From NCBI GenBank assembly GCA_945861635.1, contig CAMAWH010000017.1, positions 18,957 through 82,956 of the forward strand: a DNA stretch of 64,000 nucleotides. The letters run 5' to 3'. Every line of letters begins with the position of its first letter. Within the stretch, counting starts at the first letter, position 1. This DNA comes from Klebsiella pneumoniae (GTDB lineage Bacteria > Myxococcota_A > UBA796 > SXON01). Positions 26,267-34,310 of the stretch are shown here, piece after piece. The notes beneath the pieces are model-generated. The model was not told the origin of the DNA, did no database searches, and saw only the letters and a list, made by a program, of their open reading frames with translations. The position numbers and the translations under genes are program-made.

Positions 26267-27148
26267 ATGGTCCTGTACTACGACATCTTCCGTCATCCGC
26301 TGCGTGACGTTGAGTTGGAGCGCCTGACCGGCGGCGATGTCTCGGGCGGCCTTCGCACGCTTGTCGCGTCCGGAAAAATCGACCACATGGATGGCTACGT
26401 GGTCCGGCCGGGACGGCGCGATCAGATTCCGGCGCGCGTGGAAAGAACCGCCGCGGCGGAGCGGCGTTGGCCCGCTGCCCGTCGCGCGGCGCGGCTCCTC
26501 GCGAGCGCGCCGTGGGTTCGCGGCGTGATGGTCACCGGGGGGCTCTCCAAACAGAGCGCGTCGCCGGATGGCGACATTGATTTCCTGGTACTCGTCGAAG
26601 CGGGCCGGGTCTGGAGCGCAAAATCGCTCCTGCAGGGCGTTCGGCGGACGTTGCCGCCGCCGATTCGGGAGTGCTTTTGCACAAACTATTTGCTGGATGA
26701 GCGGCATCTTCTGCTCGATCAACGGAACATGTTCACGGCCATGGAACTCGCAACCGCCGTCCCCCTGCACAACGCGGCACTGTGCGGCGCATTCCTCGAC
26801 GCCAACGCATGGGCGAGCGCGTTCGTGCCGGGCATCGCGTTCAACCGGGCACGCGCGCTGGCGGCACCTACGTTTCCCGCCAATCCTGTCGCGCGGGCGG
26901 TGGAACGCCTACTTGGACCGCGGGTAGAGGCCGCGTCGATGACCGCCTGGGACCGGTATTGGAACACCAAATATGACTGGCTCCCAGCAGAAGTGCGCCG
27001 GCAGCGATTCAAACGGCGTCCCGAGATCTCAACGAATCACCTGCATGATTTTCAACAATACGTACTCGACGAATATCGTCAGCGTTGCGACGCGGCGGGC
27101 GTTGCGGTCGTCGACGTCGGCCGCATGGAAAAAGCTTCTTGCGCGTAG
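26267..27148 (+). CDS. Nucleotidyltransferase-fold protein
   Basis: A 293-residue soluble protein. Residues 1-70 look like a winged-helix unit (LYYDIFRHPLRDVELERL). Residues about 85-130 carry a nucleotidyltransferase pattern, MVTGGLSKQSASPDGDIDFLVLVEAG, with the DxD pair (D-I-D) expected to bind metal. The remaining 160 residues are helical with a Trp-rich end. Similar uncharacterised proteins are common beside glycan gene clusters in this group. ATG at 26267 is preferred; a TTG nine bases earlier would also fit. It overlaps the next glycosyltransferase by 10 bases, so the two are probably made together. The target is unknown. Confidence 0.6.
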   Translation: MVLYYDIFRHPLRDVELERLTGGDVSGGLRTLVASGKIDHMDGYVVRPGRRDQIPARVERTAAAERRWPAARRAARLLASAPWVRGVMVTGGLSKQSASPDGDIDFLVLVEAGRVWSAKSLLQGVRRTLPPPIRECFCTNYLLDERHLLLDQRNMFTAMELATAVPLHNAALCGAFLDANAWASAFVPGIAFNRARALAAPTFPANPVARAVERLLGPRVEAASMTAWDRYWNTKYDWLPAEVRRQRFKRRPEISTNHLHDFQQYVLDEYRQRCDAAGVAVVDVGRMEKASCA

Positions 27149-28266
27149 CCTTTGTCGGTCTGCGGAGCCCGTGGGGGGTCGAGGGGGGCGTGGAGGCGTC
27201 GATCGCGGAGATCGCCCCGAGACTGGCGTCCGCTGGGGTCGATGTCACAGTGTACTGCCGGGGTCGCTACAACCCGCATGGCAACTGCGTACGAGATGGT
27301 GTTCGCCTCGTTGACGCACCGACGGTCTACAGTCGCAGCGCAGAAGCATTCGTGCACACCGCGCTTGTCGCTCCCCGTGCAGCCCTGCATCACGATATCG
27401 TGCATCTGCACGCGTGCGGTCCTGCTTTGTTCTCCGCACTCCCGCGCGCGTTCGGATGCAAAAGCGTCGTCACCATCCACGGGAAGGATTGGGAGCGCGA
27501 GAAGTGGGGCGGCGTGGCCCGGAGGGTGCTGCGCGCGGGCGGTTGGATGGCGGCGAACGCGCCCGACGAGGTCATCGCCGTATCGCAGTCCCTTGCCGAC
27601 GACGTTCGCGCGCTCGGACCGGTACCGGTGACGTACATACCCAACGGCACTGCCACGCATGAACCCGTCGCATGGGACGGAAGCATTTTCCCCATGCTCC
27701 GCCCGCACCGGTACATGCTGTTCGTGGGACGCTTGGTCCCGGAAAAAGGCCTCGACCAGTTGATGCGTGCCGTCGCAAGCGCCAAGATAACGACGCCAGT
27801 CGTCATCACGGGCGGCAGCAGCTACACGCCGGCGTACGTTTCGCGGTTGCATCGCGAGGCACCGCCTGGCGTGATTTTCACCGGGCCTCGGTTCGGCCTG
27901 GAAAAGCGGATGTTGCTCTCGCATGCACGCGCTTTTGTATTCCCCAGTCGCGTCGAGGGGCTGCCATTGGCGCTGCTGGAGGCGCTCGCGGCCGGGCTGC
28001 CCGTCCTCGCGAGCGATATCGCACCCAATCAAGAAGTTCTCGGCGGACTTCCCGGATGGCGCCTGCCCGCCGGCGACACGGCAGCGTGGACGCGGGCCTT
28101 GTCCGAAGTTGATGCCGCGGACCCCGCGTTCCTCCGAGCGCTGGGCGCGCCGGGTGTCCATCGCGTTCGCGAGCAATTCGGGTGGGAGGGGATCGCGCGG
28201 CGCACGCTGGACGTCTACCAGCGCGCCCTCGGCATGCGCGCGATGAACGCCGAAGCGTGTGCATGA
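27139..28266 (+). CDS. Family 4 glycosyltransferase
   Basis: A 375-residue GT-B enzyme that would transfer a sugar from a nucleotide donor at the cytosolic membrane face. The N-terminal half has GVEGGVEASIAEIAPRLASAG, which is the usual acceptor-side glycine loop. The C-terminal half has LFVGRLVPEKGLDQLMRAV, RFGLEKRMLLSHARAFVFPS, and RVEGLPLALLEALAAGLPVLAS containing the E-x7-E donor site. The likely start is TTG at 27139, with GGAA about nine bases before it, inside the end of the previous gene. The ORF reads on upstream but the extra part is basic and repeat-like. It overlaps the following ligase-like gene as ATGA. Confidence 0.9.
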   Translation: MRVAFVGLRSPWGVEGGVEASIAEIAPRLASAGVDVTVYCRGRYNPHGNCVRDGVRLVDAPTVYSRSAEAFVHTALVAPRAALHHDIVHLHACGPALFSALPRAFGCKSVVTIHGKDWEREKWGGVARRVLRAGGWMAANAPDEVIAVSQSLADDVRALGPVPVTYIPNGTATHEPVAWDGSIFPMLRPHRYMLFVGRLVPEKGLDQLMRAVASAKITTPVVITGGSSYTPAYVSRLHREAPPGVIFTGPRFGLEKRMLLSHARAFVFPSRVEGLPLALLEALAAGLPVLASDIAPNQEVLGGLPGWRLPAGDTAAWTRALSEVDAADPAFLRALGAPGVHRVREQFGWEGIARRTLDVYQRALGMRAMNAEACA

Positions 28267-29252
28267 ACCTTTTGATTTTCGCCTCCCTGCCGATGTCCAC
28301 GGCCGCGCAGGAGATCGTGATGGCGTTCGCTTGCGCGAACGCGCTTCGCTTGCGAAACCTACGCGCGGCGCCGTGGTTGCCGGCGGCTGGGGCGCTCGCG
28401 GTGGTGTGGGTGCTCTCGGCGCTCGCAAGCGGCAACGCGCGGGAGGGGTTGGGGCACGCATGGCAGCTGGCGCCGCTCGTTGCCGTAGCCGCGCACCGGG
28501 GAGGAGAAATGGTCGAGCGCATCGGCCTTCTCGCGGCGTCGTTCGCGGCGATTTGGGCCGGATGTCAGTGGGCGGCGGGCGGAATCGGCCATGCCGCTTT
28601 TCCTCAGCACCTGACCCTTGCCTACGCGCTGTTGCCCCCGCTCGGCGTGGCGGCGGCGCGCGGCCGCTGGGCAACCGTCTGCATCCTCCTCACGGGCATC
28701 GCCGCGACGCGTTCCGACGGCGCCATCCTCGCCACACTCGCGACGCTGGCGGTGGCGCGCTTCGGCCGGCCAACGCTGATTCTCGGCGGGGCGGCGCTTG
28801 CGACGGTAGCGCTGCTCCCCCTGCTCGCCAACGCCGATGAACTGCGACAGCGCTCGGTGCTGTGGACCGGCGGCCTGTCGCTGCTGGACGCGCGAGGTGT
28901 CGGCGCGGGCGCGTACGGTGCGGCCAGCGCCGGGGCGTATGACAACTTGTCCCCTGGTTTCTACTTCCCGAACCACGCACACGACGCCGCGATTCAGCTC
29001 CTGGCGGTGCTCGGGCCCGCGGGTCTGGTCGCCGCGGCGGCCTTCGTTGCCGTCGTTTTCCGAACCGCTGCGTCCGCGGCGAGCGCCGGGCTCGTCGGCA
29101 TCCTCGTCGGCGGGCTCACCCAGGACACGTGGGGCGATCTGGAGGTCATCCGCGCCGCGCTGGCGTGGCTTGCGCTCATCGGGAGCCGTGCCCGGAATTC
29201 AGGGGCGAGCGATTTGGGAACTCTTCGGCCCGCCGAGGGTCCGATTTGTTGA
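28263..29252 (+). CDS. O-antigen ligase/polymerase-like membrane protein
   Basis: A 329-residue protein of eight to ten hydrophobic helices. Near the C-terminus a periplasmic loop has GVGAGAYGAASAGA followed by FYFPNHAHDAAIQLLAVLGPAGL; the PNHAHxxxxQLLAxxG block is the signature of O-antigen ligase and Wzy-type polymerases. It is shorter than typical family members (about 400), with the missing part at the N-terminus. It is tightly coupled to the GT4 gene before it (ATGA) and the TPR gene after it (TGATG), suggesting a small glycan-export operon from 26267 to 30157. Confidence 0.75.
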   Translation: MNLLIFASLPMSTAAQEIVMAFACANALRLRNLRAAPWLPAAGALAVVWVLSALASGNAREGLGHAWQLAPLVAVAAHRGGEMVERIGLLAASFAAIWAGCQWAAGGIGHAAFPQHLTLAYALLPPLGVAAARGRWATVCILLTGIAATRSDGAILATLATLAVARFGRPTLILGGAALATVALLPLLANADELRQRSVLWTGGLSLLDARGVGAGAYGAASAGAYDNLSPGFYFPNHAHDAAIQLLAVLGPAGLVAAAAFVAVVFRTAASAASAGLVGILVGGLTQDTWGDLEVIRAALAWLALIGSRARNSGASDLGTLRPAEGPIC

Positions 29253-30157
29253 TGCTCGCACTCCTCGCGTCCGTCGCTCTCGCTGGACCCGTCGAAGACG
29301 CCATCGTCCTGCGTCGAAGCGGTGATATTGCTGGAGCGCGCAATCTCCTTGTGACCATGGAGCCGCTCGTGACCGACGGCGAGCGCGGGTGGTACCTCTA
29401 CCAAAGAGGCATTTGCGAAGAGCTCGACAACAAACCCGACCTCGCCGAGGGCCTGTATCGTCAGGCAATCCATACCGGCGGCGATAGTGTAGTGGACGCC
29501 CACTTCCGACTCGCTCTTGTGCTTGAGGACCAGCACCGAGAAGCGGAGGCGCTCCGCGAGATCGTGCGTCTCGACCGCGTCAAAGGCATGGAAGAACGTG
29601 ACGAGATCACAATAGCACTCCAACGTGGAATCACCGAGGTGCATACCCGCCACCCGCGCCGCGGGATTCGCCGCATTTCCCGCGCGCTGGCGGTGGTCGA
29701 CGGCGGCGACTCGCATGCCTACATGCGGGCAAAGGCCCGAGCAACGCTGGTTGAGGTGCTGCTCGCCGACGCGGGCCGACTCGATCTCGACGGGCCCGAG
29801 CGGCGCGTTGTGCGTCACCTCACCCGCCGGGCGCAGGCCATCAAAGCGGCCGAGGCGCAGATCATTGCCCTTGCAGGCCTGGAAGAGCCTGAATGGATCC
29901 TCGCCAGCCTCGTTGTGCTGGGGGACGCCTATCTGTCGCTTGGAGAGGCGGTCGCCGCATCGCCGGCCCCCGCCCGCCTCGACGCGGCGAGCGCAGGAAT
30001 TTATCGAACGGAAGTGGCAAAAAAGGCTGAAAATGCAAAAACAAAGGCGTACCACGCGTGGGATTCTGGAATCGCGCTTGCGACGCGACTCGCCTACGAG
30101 AGCCCACGGGTCGCCACTCTCAAGGGCCGGCGCGCATCCCTGGGGGGCGCGCGTTGA
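29252..30157 (+). CDS. Exported TPR-like helical protein
   Basis: A 301-residue protein starting MLALLASVALAGP, which reads as a signal peptide cleaved near residue 12. The body is rich in two-helix repeats (for example WYLYQRGICEELDNKPDLAEGLYRQ and VVDAHFRLALVLEDQHREAEAL) typical of tetratricopeptide repeats, so it probably works as a periplasmic scaffold. The start ATG overlaps the stop of the ligase-like gene as TGATG. Late in the sequence is a Lys/Ala-rich helix (KKAENAKTKAYHAW). No catalytic motif is seen. Confidence 0.68.
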   Translation: MLALLASVALAGPVEDAIVLRRSGDIAGARNLLVTMEPLVTDGERGWYLYQRGICEELDNKPDLAEGLYRQAIHTGGDSVVDAHFRLALVLEDQHREAEALREIVRLDRVKGMEERDEITIALQRGITEVHTRHPRRGIRRISRALAVVDGGDSHAYMRAKARATLVEVLLADAGRLDLDGPERRVVRHLTRRAQAIKAAEAQIIALAGLEEPEWILASLVVLGDAYLSLGEAVAASPAPARLDAASAGIYRTEVAKKAENAKTKAYHAWDSGIALATRLAYESPRVATLKGRRASLGGAR

Positions 30158-30178
30158 GTTGGACGGTTACCGGAGCGG

Positions 30179-30619
30179 ATGCTCGCACTTCTACTACTCG
30201 CGTGTACGCAGGCCGAGGATTCCGGAACCGCCGAGGAGAAACGGACCGCCTCCGACCAAGCGGCGACCGTTGTCGGGGCCGTGATCAACCAATGCGAAAA
30301 GAAACTCGAGCTGCAGATCGGATTCGACGTCTCCGTGCCACGCGTCGATGCGGAGTTGACCACGGGCAGTGGGGAGCACGAAATCCATCCCGTCCCCTTC
30401 GCAGGAATGGACGAAGATACTGGAAAGATCTTCATCTATGAAGCGAAGCTGGAGTTGGGCGCCGCCGATCCCGTGATGGGGGAAAGCACGCGGTTCGTGT
30501 GCGCCGACGGCGCCGGTGCCGGGTTTCGCGCGTACGATGACGACGGAGCGGTCATGGCGTGCTCATTCGGGCAGTTCGTCGCCGAATTTCTGGACGCTAC
30601 CGGCTGCCCGGAAGCCTAG
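30179..30619 (+). CDS. Small secreted lipoprotein of unknown function
   Basis: A 146-residue protein whose leader MLALLLLAC is short but ends in a canonical lipobox (LLAC). The mature part is acidic and beta-rich, with three further cysteines (in NQCEKK, FVCADG and MACSF) plus one near the end (TGCPE), so disulfides in the periplasm are plausible. I do not recognise the family. It lies 21 bases after the TPR gene and could be the last gene of that operon. A hairpin follows before the convergent ftsZ. Confidence 0.6.
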   Translation: MLALLLLACTQAEDSGTAEEKRTASDQAATVVGAVINQCEKKLELQIGFDVSVPRVDAELTTGSGEHEIHPVPFAGMDEDTGKIFIYEAKLELGAADPVMGESTRFVCADGAGAGFRAYDDDGAVMACSFGQFVAEFLDATGCPEA

Positions 30620-30643
30620 TCCGGTGCCGAGACCGGCGCCGGA
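30620..30643. terminator. Possible bidirectional terminator after ftsZ
   Basis: TCCGGTGCC and GGCGCCGGA form a 9-bp stem (one G-T pair) around a six-base loop, in the 39-base gap between the small lipoprotein gene and the ftsZ stop. There is no clear T-tract on either side, so termination would be weak or factor-assisted. Confidence 0.4.
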
Positions 30644-30658
30644 CCAGGAATCTACTCC

Positions 30659-31786
30659 TCAGTCGCGACCACGAAAGAACGTGGGAATGTCGTAGTCGTC
30701 CGTCCGAATCGTGTCGAAACCGCTTGCCGCACCGCCGCCGCGGCCGCCCGACATGTTTCCGTTCACAACGCGCTGCAGCTTGACTTCCGCGGGCGGATTG
30801 TTGCGTCCGCCGCCGGGCGCCGACCCGCGGGCTTCCTGAAATCCAGTTGCAACCACGGTAACCCGCACCTCATCTCCCATCGACTCATCGGTGACGAGGC
30901 CGAAAATCACATTCTCGTCCTCCGCCGTCTCCTCCGCCACCATCTGCGCCGCCTCACTCACCTCGTACAAGGTGAGTGAGGAAGAACCCGTGAAGTTCAG
31001 GAGAACGCTCGTGGCGCCGGAGATCGACAGGTCATCAAGCAGCGGCGAGGAAATCGCCTGTTGGGCCGCATCCACCGCGCGGTGCGCGCCGCGCCCCTTG
31101 CCGACGCCCATGAGCGCACGGCCCTTGTTCGCCATGATCGTGCGCACATCGGCGAAATCGACGTTGATGACGCCGAGCCCGGAAATGAGGTCGGAAATCC
31201 CTTTCACCGCCTGCAGCAGCACGTCGTCCGCCATGCCGAACGCCTCCTGCATGGTGGTTCGGTCGGACGCCGTCGCAAGGAGGCGTTGGTTGGGAACAGT
31301 GATCAGCGTGTCAACGTGCAGCATCATGGCCTCTATGCCTTCTTCGGCCTGACGCCGCCGGCGGCGTCCTTCGAACGCGAACGGGCGGGTGACAACGCCG
31401 ACGGTGAGCGCACCCAACTCGCGGGCCACCTCACACACGACAGGCGCCGCGCCCGTGCCCGTGCCGCCGCCCATACCGGCGGTCACGAAAACCATGTCTG
31501 CCCCTGCAATGAGCTCGGCCACACGGTCACGATCTTCCAATGCGGCCTCACGCCCAACCTCCGGATCGGCGCCGGCGCCGAGGCCCTTCGTGAGTTGCGC
31601 GCCAAGTTGGAAACGACGCGGCGCCAACGACCGTTTCAGGTCCTGAGCGTCGGTGTTCACCGCGACGAATTCGACGTTGATGAGGCCCGCGCGGACCATG
31701 TTGTTGACGGCATTGCCGCCGCCGCCACCGACGCCGATGACTTTGATGCGTGCGCCGATCAGTTCATTTTCTACGATATCAATCAT
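30659..31786 (-). CDS. ftsZ: Cell-division GTPase FtsZ
   Basis: FtsZ forms the cytoskeletal ring that sets the division site. The 375-residue protein has the N-terminal nucleotide pocket ([15 protein letters not shown]), the tubulin signature [11 protein letters not shown], and the T7 synergy loop NVDFADVR, which completes GTP hydrolysis across subunits. It ends with a variable linker and a conserved C-terminal peptide, [11 protein letters not shown], the dock for membrane partners such as FtsA or ZipA-type proteins. It lies 81 bases after ftsQ; ftsA, its usual neighbour and tether, is not between them. It is the last gene of the dcw run. Confidence 0.97.
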   Translation of the reverse strand: MIDIVENELIGARIKVIGVGGGGGNAVNNMVRAGLINVEFVAVNTDAQDLKRSLAPRRFQLGAQLTKGLGAGADPEVGREAALEDRDRVAELIAGADMVFVTAGMGGGTGTGAAPVVCEVARELGALTVGVVTRPFAFEGRRRRRQAEEGIEAMMLHVDTLITVPNQRLLATASDRTTMQEAFGMADDVLLQAVKGISDLISGLGVINVDFADVRTIMANKGRALMGVGKGRGAHRAVDAAQQAISSPLLDDLSISGATSVLLNFTGSSSLTLYEVSEAAQMVAEETAEDENVIFGLVTDESMGDEVRVTVVATGFQEARGSAPGGGRNNPPAEVKLQRVVNGNMSGGRGGGAASGFDTIRTDDYDIPTFFRGRD

Positions 31787-31867
31787 GGCAACCTCGGGGG
31801 GGATTCCTGCATGCCTGTCAGGAAATGGGATGGTAGGACGGGGGGTGGGAAAATCAGGCGGGAAAGG

Positions 31868-32581
31868 TCAAAGTGGCGTGACCACGGCGAGCTGAAGGGA
31901 GCCCAGGTCGACGCGGTGAGGGCGGGAAAGGTCCAATCCACGGGCATGGAGGGAATCGAGGCGAGCGAGCATCTCTGCGTCGCGAAATCCGAGTAGAACC
32001 TCGCCCCCATTTCGAAGGCCGAGCGTATAACCCGCACGGGCGTCGAAGTGCACGTTGGAAATATCGCTTTCCGAAAGTCCGCCACGACCCGCTGCCGCTG
32101 AAATCAACGTGAGCCCATCCTGCACGATACGGCGGGCCAGCGCGGGCTGGGCATCGGCGAACGTCGGATCGATTCCGGTCAGGAAAGGATGGTCCAGCTC
32201 CCCCATGGTTGCGCGAGTGAACGGCACGCCGTTCGAATCGACGAGGAAAAGATCAATCCCAAGCTGGAGGATCGCGGTTGCTTCCCGCTCCTCGACTCGA
32301 ATCACCACCGTGTCAGGAAAAGTGCGACGTGCCTCGGCACGTCGAATCCACGGGTGACGCTCAACGCCACGAACCGCGGCGTCGAGGTCCAATGAAACCA
32401 GCGGATCTCCGCTCGGCAGGTCGGCAAGGTGGCGAATCTCCGCCTCGCCCGCCCTGGAATTGCCGACGATGCGCACGACGCGATATCGGAGCAGGTCGGA
32501 CGCCAGCATCACCCACGCAACACCCCCGAGCATGCCGAGGGTGGCAAACGTGACGGCAATGGAGCGAAGAGGGAAACGCAT
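31868..32581 (-). CDS. ftsQ: Division protein FtsQ
   Basis: A 237-residue bitopic protein of the FtsQ/DivIB family. A short cytosolic head and one helix (residues about 7-27, AVTFATLGMLGGVAWVMLASDLL) are followed by a POTRA domain (RVVRIVGNSRAGEAEIRHLADLPSGDPLVSLDLDAAVRGVERHPWI in consecutive parts) and the FtsQ beta domain (TFPDTVVIRVEEREATAI). It gathers FtsL/FtsB at the division site. The POTRA pattern and the position between ddl and ftsZ make the call firm. A promoter-like pair lies directly upstream. Confidence 0.9.
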   Translation of the reverse strand: MRFPLRSIAVTFATLGMLGGVAWVMLASDLLRYRVVRIVGNSRAGEAEIRHLADLPSGDPLVSLDLDAAVRGVERHPWIRRAEARRTFPDTVVIRVEEREATAILQLGIDLFLVDSNGVPFTRATMGELDHPFLTGIDPTFADAQPALARRIVQDGLTLISAAAGRGGLSESDISNVHFDARAGYTLGLRNGGEVLLGFRDAEMLARLDSLHARGLDLSRPHRVDLGSLQLAVVTPL

Positions 32582-32601
32582 GGGGCAAGCGGGGTGCTAC
32601 G

Positions 32602-32630
32602 GTTGTACCGAAGGTCAACGCTCTTGACAA
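32602..32630 (-). promoter_or_regulatory. Possible internal promoter for ftsQ-ftsZ
   Basis: On the minus strand TTGTCA, a 17-base spacer and TACAAC lie in the 63-base gap between ddl and ftsQ. The predicted start point is about 15 bases before the ftsQ ATG. An extra internal promoter before ftsQ or ftsZ is common in dcw clusters, where FtsZ is needed in larger amounts. Confidence 0.45.
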
Positions 32631-32644
32631 GCCAAGAGTGAAAT

Positions 32645-33568
32645 TTATTTTCCGAAGTCCGGCACGTGACAGCGAGCGCCCAGCAGCAAGCGCTCAACCA
32701 GATCGGCGAAACTCATCCCGACCTCTCCGGCAGCCATGGGTGAAAGCGACGTTTCCGTCATTCCCGGTAGGGTGTTGATCTCAAGGAACCAGGGCGTGCC
32801 GTCGGCGTCCACGATGAAATCGGCGCGGGCGACACCGCCGAGTCCAAGCGTTCGATAGGCGGTGACCGCAGCGGCCTGCGCGAGCGCCGCGGTGCGCGGC
32901 GCAATCGGTGCCGGAACGACGTACTTCGTCTTGCCCTTTGTATACTTCGCTTCGAAGTCAAACAGCCCGCTTTCCGGAACGATCGCAACCACGGGCAACG
33001 CAGTGCCCTCGAGCACCGCAACCGTGATTTCCTCACCGGCGATGAATTCCTCCAGCAAAACCTCCTCGGCGAACTCGAGGCAATACACGAGCGCGGCCTC
33101 CAACTCCGCGGCGTCGAGACATTTTCGGATGCCCAGCGTCGAGCCGCCTTCCGGCGTTTTCGCCATTGCCGGGAATCGCAGGTCGGCCGGAAATGCGTCG
33201 CCCCGGCGCCACACCCGGTCGGCGGGCATTTGCACGATCGAACCCCGCAACATGCGCTTGGTTGCGATCTTGTCCATCGCGATAGCGCTCCCACGGACAC
33301 CGGATCCGGTGTAGGGCACCCGCAATACCTCGCAGAGGCCCTGCACGCAGCCGTCCTCACCGAGGGGGCCGTGCAGCGCCAGCCACGCATGCGTCACGTT
33401 CGCCGAACGGATTTTTTCCGCGAGATCGCGTCCGACGTCAATGTCGACGACATTCCAGCCGCGGGAGCGGAGCGCACCCGAAACCGCGGCGCCCGACTTC
33501 AACGATATAGGGCGCTCCGGAGAAATACCGCCCATTAGAACACCAATTACTGCCGCTGACTTGTCCAT
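32645..33568 (-). CDS. ddl: D-alanine--D-alanine ligase
   Basis: Ddl makes the D-Ala-D-Ala dipeptide for peptidoglycan with ATP. The 307-residue ATP-grasp protein starts at ATG 33568 (MDKSAAVIGVLMGGISPERPIS), one base after murB ends. Motifs include HGPLGEDG, PYTGSGVRGSAIAMDK, the ATP loop region EGGSTLGIRKC, EEFIAGEEITVAV, and the metal-binding ending FLEINTLPGMTETSLSPMAA. The reading frame continues upstream for 94 codons, but this overlaps murB and lacks similarity. The Ser-Tyr-Lys triad cannot be fully placed by eye. Confidence 0.94.
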   Translation of the reverse strand: MDKSAAVIGVLMGGISPERPISLKSGAAVSGALRSRGWNVVDIDVGRDLAEKIRSANVTHAWLALHGPLGEDGCVQGLCEVLRVPYTGSGVRGSAIAMDKIATKRMLRGSIVQMPADRVWRRGDAFPADLRFPAMAKTPEGGSTLGIRKCLDAAELEAALVYCLEFAEEVLLEEFIAGEEITVAVLEGTALPVVAIVPESGLFDFEAKYTKGKTKYVVPAPIAPRTAALAQAAAVTAYRTLGLGGVARADFIVDADGTPWFLEINTLPGMTETSLSPMAAGEVGMSFADLVERLLLGARCHVPDFGK

Positions 33569-33569
33569 C

Positions 33570-34310
33570 TCACAACCTCCCGCCCCGCCCCGGGGCCGCC
33601 AATCGTTCTTCCAACTCCACGCCAGTGGCGGTGCGCACGCGCTCGCGAACGGCCGCCACCAAAAGCCGCAGATCCCGCGGCGTGGCCTCCCCACGATTGA
33701 GGAGGACCGCGGCGTCGTCCTCTGCAAGCGCCGCGCCATGCAGCCGGACCGCACCCAGCCGGCCCAGCAACTCGCGCAGCGAAACGCCGCGACGCCTCGG
33801 CTCGCGAAACGCCATTCCAGCACGAGGAACAATGACCTTCGCGTCTGCACGTAGGACTGCGCTCACGACGAGCGCCTTGGGATCGACCGTCGCATCCGCA
33901 GTCTCCTCGAAGCCACGCCCCTTGAACCGCCGCACACGCACAATTGCCGGCGCGATCCAGCCGTCCTCAAGCCCGTCGGCCAGGGTACCGGGCGCCCTGC
34001 GAAACACCGAAAACCCATCCCGGAGACCGAGAAGCGCCAGCGGGGTGGACGCTCCAATGTGGACTCCGTCCGCGCTCCCGTGCAAAAACTCGAACCCGGA
34101 ACCCAATCGAAGCGCCAATCCGGTGAGCCCTCCCTCCGGCGGCAGGCTATCGGAAAATGGCGGAATGGGGCGGATAATGACCTTGTCAGACCGCGCGGCG
34201 CGAACCGCCGCGACCAATTCAACCTCATCACGCACCTCCACCCAACGCTCAAACGTACCCGGGCACGCGCGCAGCGGAAGGTGATGTGCAATCGGCTCTT
34301 CCTCACGCAA
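33570..34310 (-). CDS. murB: Degenerate MurB-like protein
   Basis: By position between murC and ddl this should be UDP-N-acetylenolpyruvoylglucosamine reductase, and parts align: the LSPLR-type start, the VHIGASTPLALLG and PGTLADG segments, and the C-terminal LLNRGEATPRDLRLLVAAVRERV with VELEERL. However, at 246 residues it is about 50 short. The FAD-loop GGGSN is replaced by RPIPPFSDS, the MNAGA motif is missing, and the catalytic Ser of the GSxF(K/R)xP motif is replaced in GMAFREP. It may be a pseudoenzyme kept for a structural role, with a working MurB elsewhere. It overlaps murC by eight bases. Confidence 0.7.
   Translation of the reverse strand: MREEEPIAHHLPLRACPGTFERWVEVRDEVELVAAVRAARSDKVIIRPIPPFSDSLPPEGGLTGLALRLGSGFEFLHGSADGVHIGASTPLALLGLRDGFSVFRRAPGTLADGLEDGWIAPAIVRVRRFKGRGFEETADATVDPKALVVSAVLRADAKVIVPRAGMAFREPRRRGVSLRELLGRLGAVRLHGAALAEDDAAVLLNRGEATPRDLRLLVAAVRERVRTATGVELEERLAAPGRGGRL

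Noticed and set aside
27079..28674. A 531-codon open frame on the minus strand.
   Set aside because: It is antisense to the GT4 and ligase-like genes, which carry clear family motifs, and is Arg/Pro-rich without a recognisable fold.
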